Assembly: GCA_010645155.1 (NCBI GenBank)
Contig: CM021322.1
Span: 11,929,841-11,993,840, forward strand
Direction of reading: 5' to 3'
DNA: 64,000 bases
DNA from: Tigriopus japonicus
Lineage: Eukaryota > Arthropoda > Copepoda > Harpacticoida > Harpacticidae
Positions 38,533 to 49,129 of this stretch are shown one piece after another (position 1 is the first letter of the stretch; the number at the start of each line of letters is the position of its first letter). Under the pieces are notes generated by a model. It worked only from the letters and a program-made list of their open reading frames with translations, did not search any database and was not told the origin of the DNA. The position numbers and the translations under genes are program-made.

Positions 38533-39150
38533 CAGGGCCACCAAATTTTGATTAAAAGTTTTGCCAAGAAATGTTGTATTTTTGTAACTATTTTGAGAAA
38601 TGATGTAAAGAAATCGGAGTTTTTGGTAATTTTAGTAGCACATCTCTCATTACTCATTAATTTAATCTCAGAAACTGACCTTTTCCTACACTCCCATGAT
38701 CTGTAAGTCTTACGTCATGGTTTGAAAAAGCTGATAAACTCAATACATATTTTAAAAGTGTACCAAATCCTCTGTGCTTCTTTCCTTAAATTGATTTTGC
38801 CATTTTCCAGATCATTCTTAGGGAAACGAGTAATTTCCCAAGATTTTTTTGAAATTTTGAAATTCTCGTAATTGCAGTGACAATTGTAATTTTTAAGTAT
38901 CTGCGGGGCCGCAGATAAACTACATATTTTTGTTATAACGATAAAATATATCACGTGGGTTTGTTTCCTAACTTTGATTTCGACTGATAAACTATCCATT
39001 TACCAGAAATTTTTAACAGCACAAGCAATTTTCGTACATTTTTTTCAATTTTTTCTCATTTCTATAATTATGGGCAAAAATTGAAGATTTTTGTAATTAC
39101 ATTGTAAAATGTAATTTCATAATAAAATTTACATCTGTCTGGTGGCCCTG
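38533..39150. mobile_element. Probable non-autonomous hAT-like element, 618 bp
   Basis: Inverted ends share CAGGGCCACCA exactly (left CAGGGCCACCAAATT; right end inverted CAGGGCCACCAGACA). The 8-bp flanks (GATATAAT and ATTGTGAT) do not match well, so a target duplication is not shown. The interior is AT-rich with no transposase. Confidence 0.65.
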
Positions 39151-39537
39151 ATTGTGATCCATTTTACATTAGTTTCTGGTTAGACTCAGAAATGTTGGAA
39201 CACCACGCACCCCACGTCCACCCAAAGGGTGCATGCAAGAAGCATCAATCCATCCATCAGTTCTTCCGTAAATTCAATACTAAACAGGGATGAATCAGAT
39301 TTACCCCAAGATAAAGGATAATGCATCTCTGGAAACCTACTTTTTCAATTACTCCTAGGTGGGCCAAGTAAGTGTGCAAACACAAAGAGGGTTGAAGGAG
39401 CACCAAAGGAACGTACCTAGGTAGTTGTTGAAGGAAATTGCATGATGATGACATGTTATGCAACCCTCAGAAGCTGAGTCACCGAGTCATCCATCCATTC
39501 ATCCGTTCTTAAGGGTCGAGTGAAGTTTAGGCCTGGA

Positions 39538-39574
39538 TGAATGAATGAGTGAGTGAGTGAGTGTGTGAGTGAAT
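39538..39574. repeat. GAGT microsatellite
   Basis: Tandem GAGT/GAAT units with one GTGT interruption. Confidence 0.85.
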
Positions 39575-42500
39575 GGTTGGTTCCAAAGGAGCTTTATTGC
39601 TCTGATAAGCACACAAAAACATTCATTCCCACTCCATCTCTCACTTCGTTCCTCGTCTCCATCCCTGTTTTCCAAATGAACAAAACTGTTGTCAGACATC
39701 GAGATCCGGTGCTTCCAAGGAGTCCTTACATTGGATGATCGAGTCTCCGATTTGTCCTTGCCGAGGATTGTCGTCATAAATGAACTTAACAGACTTGGAG
39801 CCGACTTTTTCCAAGCGCTTTGTAGTTCGTTACTTATCCCCATCTTGGACCTTTTTCCCCTCCCTCGGTGAAGATCGTAAAGCCTTTGTTCTCATGGATA
39901 TCAAATGTCATCTCACAATGACGTCAATCCACAGGAGTGATACCAAATGCTGATTTGCCCATCTGTCGAAGGCAAATTTGCCACAATATCATATAAGTAT
40001 TCGCCATTCAAGTACGTATGTCGAATGACCCAAAACGAAGTGTCTTTCATCATGTTGGTATGATACGTTAATCATCGGGGGTTCCTAGAAATTTTCCCCT
40101 ACTATGTCCAAATACTGGCTTGTAAAACAATCCAATACCTCATATCCTGCATTACAATCGGCTGATTCATCGCAGACAAGAGAGGAAATACCCAAGAGAC
40201 CATGCATGACAAATCTGGATCGGTACGTCGACCATAATCATTTGCAACCAGAAGAAAAGAAATGAGGGGTAATTCTAGCTACTGAGTAATCGCTTCTTGA
40301 AACTCATAAAGAATGAAAGGCTTGAAAGAATACCAAGGTTGACAAAGTGGCATTCATTTTTTTGTGCAACGCACTTCATTCCGGTGGCGAACTTCGTCAA
40401 TGTAGTTGTTGTTTTGGAAATGACTCATCCATTCACTGCCTCATTCCCCCATACGAATTCACGTTCACGTGGGTGTTGGCGGCAATCATTCTGAAAGCTT
40501 GAGACTCTTCATACCTACTCATGTGGCTAATGTGGGTCAAGGTTGACGAAATGGATTTCAAGCCAACCATAGGCGGCCCACTTGACTAGCACATTACTTC
40601 CCCATTCACTAGTATTGATCCATTGCAACACCTCGATCACACATTCATAGATTTGCATCGCCTCCGTTTTCAGACTTGCACTGTTCAGCACTTCCCTGAA
40701 CCATAGCCAATGGAAGCACTCAAAACCGTCAAAGTGAATTATGCAACGGAAAGGCATTGAAAGATCATCTAGTTTTCATCGTGCCAATCGTCTTAGGGTA
40801 GGCTTCGTCGCCATCCAGAGAGGGGCGTTTTCGAAGCATCATTTGATACACGGGGGAACTCCACCCCTCATCACCATCATCTTTTACTTGACCCTCGGTC
40901 TACGTGCACCCGATATGGTACGACCGACTCTAAGCTATGGGCAAGACAGTTTTCGTGACCAAAACTTGATGATTCGGTTAAATGAGCAGAATTTTTGGGT
41001 CTAAAAATCCCCGTCACGATGGCTGTTGGGATTGTCAGGTGTCAGCAGATCTAGAGTGTCTATCTTTCAAGGGCTTTTAATGGTCCACCTCGGTTGGAAG
41101 CCATTGAATAGAGTAAGGACTTGAGCGATACAACATAGGCCCACACGGCAGAAGGCCGCAATAAATCCAACTGAGTAAGAGATGAATGGGTTCTCCTGTG
41201 TTTTTTCTCACACACACACATCCACAAGTAAATGCAAGATCAAAGTTTAACGTTTGTTGGAGAGAAACGACTCATTTATGAACTTATGACCTAATGTGGT
41301 AACAAAACGAGCTGCGGTCTTTGAGCATGGTTTAAGGCGTACAAATGTACAATGGATGTATGCAATATCTAGAGGGGCTACCACGAATGCTGGTGGGCGT
41401 TGTTGATCAACTTCAACCAACTTTGAAGAAGCAGAACCAATGGGGGAGATGTCAAGGGGCGAAGGACGGGGCCTTGGGTCGATTTTGCTAAGAAACAGCA
41501 CGTACTCAAAAAAACTTGGGTTTGAGAGGAACGAGGAAATGATGATTCCTTCAATCGACACCCACGCTTTGGCCTAACAAATATGGCTCTTTTTCACACA
41601 GAATGCAGGAAGTTCTGAAGGATTATGGAAATTGCCTGTCCTTAATTATTGCTCCCTTGATTGGGAAACATTTCACCTTGTATCCACGCTCGATCTCATA
41701 ACAAAAATTAGGGGATAAGGATCGGAGGATTGAGGTGTAGGCCAAAAATACAGGACGACGAGGTGGTGGAGTAGGATCAGCTGTCGGTAGAGTTGTGTGG
41801 TGGATAAGTACTCCAATTTCACAAACGTTCTGCGGGCTTGGGTGGGAGCAATTGTACTATGGCAATGGGATATGCGTTCTCTCGCTCCTCATGAGTGAGT
41901 GACTCATGATGGCCCACAGCAGCTCGGGTGATCACATGTTTTGTTCGTGGTCTCTCGCCTGATTTTAGATGAGAAGTGACAATGGGATCAAGGATTTGCC
42001 TCAAAGATACCATCGTTACTCGAGCTCCCAAGAGAGCCTCGGTCTAGTTTCCATTGACATCAACAATTATGTCCTGATCTACAAGGCATTATCATTCCTC
42101 GCTCTTCAAGTGCCACAGCACGGACTACGTACCTCTGGCAGCTGGCTGAGTCCAAACCGAATCTGTCGGCACTCTACAGTGGAAAATGCAGGGACGACAG
42201 CGGTTCCACTGCCAGCTTGTAAGTTTGGAAAAAAAGATATTTTGTGCAAGCCCTCCGTTCAAAAGCCAGCTTGAGCTGGATTACTCATTGATTTGTCGAT
42301 GAGTCATGGCTGAGTCTGACGTCATCGGGCGCTCCATTCCAGAGCTTCCTCTCATCCGTGGAATGCCGGCCCGCGTTTTACGTCTCTGGCGTTTCCCAAG
42401 CCGTGGAACACGCTAAAAGGCCTAAAGATTACCAGGGTGGCTTGTTCATGCTTGTTTTAGCGTTGTTTCCACTTCAACCTGACAAACAATCAAATTGCGT

Positions 42501-43892
42501 TAAGGTTTTTTTGCAACTTGAAATAAGATTGTGACATTTTTAGTTTTGTATTCTTGTGCATTGATCAAACCATAAATTTTTATATTGAGTTTAATACTCA
42601 ATAAATGGGAGGAAGACCTTCGACTACGCACAATGGCCTTTGTGTGATGGTCACCCAACGGGGCCCTTGCATTTCTCTAGCCCTGTAACGTTTCTGAGTT
42701 CGCTCTCTCTCGGGCAAAGTGCGGTCACTCGTTTGCCTCTAAGCAAACGAAAAGAGTACGGACAGAAGGTAGAAGCGGTAGAAGTACAGAGTAGGCATCA
42801 CTAGTAGTGAGTAGACTCTAAAAAGTTTGAGTCGAGTCACTTACTCCGACTCCGGGGAAGTCAGTACAATTGTGGGCTGAGTCGAGTGCTGTACTCTCAA
42901 CGGCAAAGAAACTTGACTCTCAAAGGCATCAGCGAAACTTGGGAGAAAGCCGCTGATGGTATAGCTCCATCCCCCTTATTGGAAGTAGAAGAAAACGAGG
43001 CACAGAAGGTAAATCCGTCTCGTTCGACACGCATCCACAGAGACAGTCAGTGCTTTCATCGTCCTCGCCTCTTCCATATACTTACTCTCTTTGTCGGCCT
43101 TTGGCCTCCACAACTCAAAATAGCTCGTTGAGCGAAGAACTAAAGAAGAAGGAGAGAGAGAGAGAGAGGTGATTCGTCCGTTCGTTCAATCGTTCTTCTT
43201 GCGTTCATTCCTCCCTGCTTCCTTCGTTCGTGCGAAGACTCAATCCGCCTGTATCTCCAAGTTCGAAGCAAAGGCTCAGTGGACCCTCTCCATTCACTGG
43301 ATCTAGAGGTACCAGCTTTGGGGCGGCAGTGGTCTTGGAACGGCGAGAAACTGAGGAGTGAGCCTTCAGTCCCACATCCGCAGCGCAACGGCGGTCTCCT
43401 CTTCAAGCTACAAATGGAGTGAGAAAGACGTCAAATTGCGGATTGCCGTGTGGCGGCTCTCTTTTTCTCCTGCCTGACTGAAACACAAACTGGAACTATT
43501 CCTAATCTGGCACTCAGACCAACTAGACCTTAGAAGTGTAGTGGTATTGCGGAAAAATTATTCCGCTGTGCTTGTGCTGTGACAATTCGTTCCCTGTCAA
43601 AATCACAGGGATATATAACTTAACACAAGACAAAGATTCGCATTGTGACTTGTCTCTGGGTTAGTTTGTGGCCAAAACTTCGTTCCCCTGGCTCAAAATT
43701 GTTATGACGAGGAACACCTATTCTAGTCGACAGAGAGACCTGTGAGAGTGAGCAAATTGGGTTGTGAAAGCTAAAAGCAAACACTTGATCACATACCGAG
43801 CACATTTGTTCAGCCTCGTCGTCCACCTCTCTTGCTGCTGACGTACACCCGTGATTCATCCGTGTCCGTGTCAGAGTGTTCGATCGAACTCC

Positions 43893-43916
43893 ACCTACCT
43901 ACCTACCTACCTACCT
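43893..43916. repeat. ACCT microsatellite
   Basis: Six tandem ACCT units in the presumed 5' leader of the phosphatase gene. Confidence 0.85.
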
Positions 43917-43965
43917 TGTCCAAGGCATTGAAGCACGACGACATTTCTCGGCTTCGCCATCATCA

Positions 43966-45693
43966 ATGTCTGTTCAAGTTGAGTGCTACCACCATCCTGC
44001 GGCGGCATCAACATCCCCTTTGTCAAGTTTAGTTGCCACTAAACGACGGGCCTCCTCCATCTGCATATCCACATCTTCATCCTCGAACATGCTTAGCGAG
44101 CCCTCCTCTGTGGTGGTCAGGGGAAAAGGCAACAACACTCTTAATTCCAGCCGAAGAGATAGCTTGAAGTTGAGCTTTGCACGCAGTATTTCCCAGCCTC
44201 ATCCCGAGGCCGGGATCAACTCTCCCATTCTGAACCCGCCCACCCTGTCCCCTTCCCTTCACCCTTCCAAGCGTTGTCGAATGGAATTGACCTCTCCCAT
44301 GAGGCCGGATGTGATCTCCTTGACCCCTTGCACCACCTCGAATGTGGCTCCATTTGCCTCCCATAAGCCCACCACCTGCTTGCTCCGACCTCCCCCCACC
44401 AGCATTTCGGGTTCCGTGAGTTTACCCTCATCTCCTTGTAGCGAAAGCTCCACTCTACAACGAACCCTCCTTTTACAGAAGGCTCGGACAATTGAGCCCG
44501 TGACTTTGGCCAGCAAATTAGAGACCAAGGCCACGTTTCCAATTGTGAGGAATGCTAATGCGCAAAACTCTGCAACTGCTGGTATCCTACTGATTGATTG
44601 TCGACCCTTTATAGCCTATAATGTCAATCATATCAAAGGGGCGATCAATGTGAACTGCTGTGATAGATTCAACCGAAAAAGGCTGCAACAAGGCAAAGCC
44701 TCTCTGGCTGACCTAGCCACCACCAAAGAAGGCAAAGAGTTGTTGAAGAAGCGAACCTGGAAAGAAGTGGTCGTCTACGACGATTGCTCCGAGAGCTTGG
44801 AGCACCTACCTGTCAGTCACACTCTCTTTCTTGTGATGAATGCATTGGTCGAAGACCATCGAGAACCCATCATGCTTCTCGGAGGGCTCAGAGATTTCCA
44901 AGTGGGTCATCGGTCTTTGTGTGAAGACTACCTCATGAACAGTGGTGCCAGTTCTACAAATGGCTTGTGTCGAACTCCCACCTCGCATCTGTTGCCGGAT
45001 CTCCCTTCTCCATCCGATATTTGCAATACCAAAGACATTGAGAACCATCCTGCTTCCCAAGTTCTACCATATCTTTTCCTCGGTAACATGCGAGATGCCT
45101 CAGATGGTAGCTCCCTGAGGGATCTAGGCATTAAGTATGTTTTGAATGTAACCGCCAAACCCCCGAACTACCCCCTCGCGTCAGATCTGGTCTACAAGCA
45201 GATTTGTGCCTCGGACAGCGGCATCCAAAACCTGCGTCAGTTCTTTGAAGAAGCTTTCGATTTCATCGATCTGGCTCGTGCTAACTCCAGTGGAGTTCTC
45301 ATTCATTGTCATGCAGGTGTGTCTCGTTCGCCCACTATTGCAGTGGCTTACCTCATGAAGCATTATCCCATGGCCATGTCCGAGGCCTACAAGTTTGTCA
45401 AGACTCGGCGGTCGATCATCTCCCCCAATCTCAATTTCATGGGTCAGCTCTGGGAATACGAGCAAGGTCTCAGTGAGCCCTCAGCAGAGGAAACGTCCTC
45501 TCACAAATGTCAAAAAGAGCCGCTCACCACTGAAATGCAAGCGGTGAAGGAGAGCATCCGGAGCCAGAAGTCCTTCTTCTTGGGCTCCTCTTCTTCGGCG
45601 TATGATCTCAGCACAGTGAATGAAAAAGGATTCAATGGCATGCGATGGGCGGATCGACCCAAAGATGAAGAGGAACAAGGATGTAGTGTGTGA
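43966..45693 (+). CDS. Dual-specificity MAP-kinase phosphatase, DUSP10 (MKP-5)-like, single coding exon, 575 aa
   Basis: Removes phosphate from Tyr and Thr of the activation loop of JNK/p38-type MAP kinases. Domains: a Ser-rich N-terminal region of 200 residues; a rhodanese/CH2 kinase-docking domain (ILLIDCRPFIAYNVNHIKGA from about residue 206, then the basic docking motif NRKRLQQGKASL); and a catalytic domain (VLPYLFLGNMRDASD to NFMGQLWEYE) with the signature HCHAGVSRSPT, nucleophile Cys448. The general-acid Asp is probably in CASDSGIQNLR. Residue similarity to vertebrate DUSP10 is high in both domains (RLQQGK, QNLRQFFEEAFDFI, ISPNLNFMGQL). I take the ATG at 43966 (MSVQVECYHH); the frame stays open 30 codons upstream to a GTG but without an ATG. 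The tail of about 65 residues after the catalytic domain is Ser/Glu-rich. No intron is seen in the coding sequence. Confidence 0.92.
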   Translation: MSVQVECYHHPAAASTSPLSSLVATKRRASSICISTSSSSNMLSEPSSVVVRGKGNNTLNSSRRDSLKLSFARSISQPHPEAGINSPILNPPTLSPSLHPSKRCRMELTSPMRPDVISLTPCTTSNVAPFASHKPTTCLLRPPPTSISGSVSLPSSPCSESSTLQRTLLLQKARTIEPVTLASKLETKATFPIVRNANAQNSATAGILLIDCRPFIAYNVNHIKGAINVNCCDRFNRKRLQQGKASLADLATTKEGKELLKKRTWKEVVVYDDCSESLEHLPVSHTLFLVMNALVEDHREPIMLLGGLRDFQVGHRSLCEDYLMNSGASSTNGLCRTPTSHLLPDLPSPSDICNTKDIENHPASQVLPYLFLGNMRDASDGSSLRDLGIKYVLNVTAKPPNYPLASDLVYKQICASDSGIQNLRQFFEEAFDFIDLARANSSGVLIHCHAGVSRSPTIAVAYLMKHYPMAMSEAYKFVKTRRSIISPNLNFMGQLWEYEQGLSEPSAEETSSHKCQKEPLTTEMQAVKESIRSQKSFFLGSSSSAYDLSTVNEKGFNGMRWADRPKDEEEQGCSV

Positions 45694-47537
45694 GAAAACA
45701 CCCATGTCAAGTCTCGTCCATGTCTCGTTAGAACAATTTCCCTTGAACAGATCAATCTAGTCAAAACGAAGAAAACAAACAAGCAAGCAGCCTGTTATAT
45801 GGTGCATTTTTAGGCAAGGCAAGCGCCTTTCAAAAGAGCTTCTCATCGTTGTGTTGGTGAACTCGTGGAGTGGCAGCAAAAACATCCCCAGGATTTATCA
45901 CTTGACACAATGAGAGATCATTCTAATTCGTTTTATGGGGTGATTCGTGACGTAAAGACACCTCGACAGCATTATAAAACATGGAAAGTGACTACAAAAC
46001 AATGTCCCCATTTCATTCATATATTCAAACAAACCGAGGGATATTGAGCAATGCAAAAGATCCAAGTCATATAGGTATATATCTACGTATTGTGAAAGCG
46101 TAATTTTGTAAATAACTAAAGCCAGCCCCGCAATCTTGAAAAATGGCCCTATGGCGATTTGCACTGTTCTTGGGCCCTCTGACCGATGGAGGGATATTTA
46201 ATTTTAGTAATGACTTCATCACAGTTACCCGCCGCAAAAACCATTGAACTACCACATAGAAATCAATTTTTATTGTCGAGACAAACGTGCTCGTAACGAA
46301 TTCAATTTGTCTGAGATACCAAAGACGGGCTAAACCATCATAATGGATTGTTTGAACAATACCCTAAGCACATCCCCAAAACTGAAAATACGAGCAAACT
46401 TCTTTTATTTGACGCACACCAAATTGATGAAAAAACTTGGTGGATCCTAGCCCCCTTTTAATGTATTTGAATGTTTCAACACACCAGGTCAATAAATAAA
46501 CCTCAATCAAACCACTGCACTCTGATCCTATCGCATTCGTGAAAGCACTTCTCTCGCGTGATTCATGCTTGAAGTGGTAACGAAGCATCATTGCCATAGG
46601 AGTTACGTTGGCTGTTATTTGCGTTTAAGAGCAAGCTTGAGGAGGCACTTCACTTCTCGTTCATCCTTTAGTCCAGTTAGCCTCGATCGAGACAGAGAAA
46701 TTCATTCATTCTTAGGGATCCTCTGCGTTTCCCAATCTATTTAGGCACACGCACGCGTTCAAGGGAAGAAAGCATGCGTAGTTACAATACGGGATGGTGA
46801 AGTGGAAATGCTTCCATTGCCACAGTCTCAGAACATGGCCATTCCAACTCGAGCAAGAGCCTTATTTTGTTCAATGATGCGGCTTTCTGCATTCAAATTG
46901 ACCGGCTGTGGAAGAAGCTCCCTCCTCTCTTGCATTATCTGACTGGAGAGTGACCGTACTTCACATTTGTGGGTTCCATTTTGTTAATGGAACGCACGTT
47001 GTTCCATGCTTCTCACGCCATGTCAGTCCGATCAGTTGCAGGGAAAAAAGAAAGTAAGGTGACTCATCGTCAATGAAATGGGTCTTGCCGAGCAACGTTG
47101 CGAGTGCGTCAGTGCGGGAACACCGACGGATTTGGAGAGGCTCCTCTTTCTCGAGTTCTCTTCCCTACCAAGGACGCTCTCTGACTCAAGGCCAATAACA
47201 CAGCTGCTACTGAGCCATGAACTGAATCGCCTTTGATAAATGAAAACGTTTATTGCTAAAATACGAGTTAGTTAAAAGGTTTGAACTGAATTCTTCTGGA
47301 ATAAGAGTTCATCATAAAAATAGTTTATAAAGGATCAGCACCAGGACTTGCTGGAATCTTCAGGATTTGGGTCATTGAATGAGAGGGAAGAAAGACGTAT
47401 TCATGTTAAAGGCTCTTTATTTACTATTCTAAGCATATACTAGCTCATGGCCGTTGACGACCGGCGAAGGACCAAAATAATCAGATGCATAAAAACTTGG
47501 GAGGTTGAGAGACAATTCTGAGAGGACTGCGAAGAAA
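45694..47537. other. Intergenic, nothing recognised
   Basis: Spacer between convergent phosphatase and adenosine kinase genes. I found no coding frame with support. A minus-strand AATAAA lies at 47421-47416. Confidence 0.5.
47416..47421 (-). terminator. Poly(A) signal of adenosine kinase
   Basis: AATAAA on the minus strand about 115 nt after the stop codon. Confidence 0.5.
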
Positions 47538-49129
47538 TTAATGTTGAGGTAGCGATGTCCCGACTTGTTTCAATACTACGTGACTGGCCTCAATCTTAAA
47601 CAAGAAATAAGCTACATGAAATAAATGAAGTTAAAAGCAAGCAAAAAAAGAGTGATCCCTACCCCCTTTTCAATGCACTGTTGACGGGATTGATTTAGGA
47701 GCATCGCGAATAGATATCCGGCTACAAAGGAATCTCCTGCTCCAACCGTGTCTTTGATTTCATCTTCCGGAACTTTGGGTACTCTCACCGAGAGAAAATC
47801 GAAAATCGTGTTTGTCGCCGTATCTAGTTTAAATGAGATAACTGGATTGGACCCATTTGTAACGATGACGGTGCAACTGTTTGGGCTCTTTGAACAAGAA
47901 TTTTGAGTATGTTCTTCCGGACTTTGGATGTAGTGCGCTCCTCTCAGGCCACTTTTCAGCGCTTCAATGTTGGGATTGGATAATGTTGATGCTGTTTTTA
48001 AAAATGTCTCAAATTCACTCAAATTTCCGTAAAGAATATCCATTTCGGGTAAGGTGTAGGCCACCTCCTTGACAAACTCAAAGTTGCGGCACACGTATTC
48101 ACCGCATAGATTAAAGCAGAATTTGATCCGATTTCGCTGACAGCACATGTGAGCAATGGCTTTAAAGGAATCAAGGCTATGAATGGCAAAGAAGCCTTCA
48201 ACGTAAACCAACCGGGTATTGTCTAATCTTGATTCCAAATCCAGTTCTTGTAGGTCTGACAGGTAAAAATGATTGGCAGCTCCTAAATTGGCTACCATGG
48301 TTCTTTCTACTCCGTGAACTAAATTTATGCAATGCCCCGTGGGTAAATTCAATCTCTCCGCCATTCTGAAACATGAATAAAAGTTTAAGAGGTTGCGACA
48401 AATTTATTCGTTGGCATGCGCTGAACGAGTCCTAACGAGATAAAGCGTTCAAATCGTTCAACAAATACTTTGATTAAGCCTTACAACATGTCCACTCCGT
48501 CGTTTTTAACCAAGGACATCAGTTTTCGCGTGTTATCATCCAAAGGCCCTCTGGTTCCGACAAATACTGTGCTTACGTCCAAGGCATCTCGTTTGCAAAG
48601 CCACGCTATCATTCGCGATGAGTTTAGGGCACACCCACCCGGTGCAAAGGATATTGATTCCGGCCTTAGAAATGGAAACAATTCACATAAAGTGATATTA
48701 CGATGGGGCGTAGAACTTAGCAAGATTGATGACTTATCTCAGGGACATATTCATATGCTCGAAACTTCCTTTTACTCTTTTTATTCTTGAGGACTTTTTT
48801 TTACCCCAAAGAGGAATGTTTCAGCAGAACGAAACTTCCTTTTATTCTTTTTATTCTTGAGGACTTTTTTTTACCCCCAAGGAATGTTTCAGCAGAAATT
48901 TTAAAGAGCTTATCAAATAATGAATTACCCTTCCTTCCTTCCGTGTTTTTGGCCCTTACCTGGTTTCGGAAATAAGTGCCATCAATTCATTTTGAATGAT
49001 GTCTTTCTCTTGTCCAACGTGCGGCACTAAACCGAATCGCTGAATCAGCTGCTTTTCTTCCATTGCGGTCACGGCTACGGTCAGATCAAGCAACGCGTTG
49101 CCGAAAAAGATACTTAAGTTCCGAGACAT
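47538..49129 (-). CDS. Adk: Adenosine kinase, 4 exons, 369 aa
   Basis: Exons on the minus strand: 49129-48960, 48664-48485, 48365-47663 and 47594-47538. They join in phase to 370 codons including stop. It is a PfkB-family sugar kinase that phosphorylates adenosine to AMP in the purine salvage pathway. Family marks in order: FFGNALLDLTVAV at the N-terminus; the substrate-binding FAPGGCALNSSRMIAWLC (usually GGSTQNS); PTGHC...TMVANLGAAN; FNLCGEYVCRNF; the ATP-site VIVTNGSN; and the catalytic DTVGAGDSFVAGYLF with Asp at about residue 328. The last exon encodes only 19 codons (IEASHVVLKQVGTSLPQH), matching the C-terminal helix of the family. The protein is clearly divergent from vertebrate ADK: GGCALNSS replaces GGSTQNS, and Val replaces Asn in DTNGAGD. 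It could be an adenosine kinase-like paralog. Intron 1 contains a 70-bp tandem duplication. Confidence 0.88.
48761..48898. repeat. Tandem duplication of about 70 bp in adenosine kinase intron 1
   Basis: GAAACTTCCTTTTA starts both copies, at 48761 and 48831. They share nearly every base through GGAATGTTTCAGCAGAA, with a few substitutions and short deletions. Confidence 0.95.

Larger units (their letters stand above)
32868..43965. other. Long non-coding interval between the Rho-like gene and the DUSP10-like gene
   Basis: About 11 kb with little protein-coding evidence. It holds one hAT-like element (38533-39150), simple repeats (36103-36131, 39538-39574 and 43893-43916), a pair of related 28-bp segments at 35260 and 35492, and an unresolved patch with competing frames at 37264-38195. 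The last kilobase is probably promoter and leader of the phosphatase gene. Confidence 0.5.
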
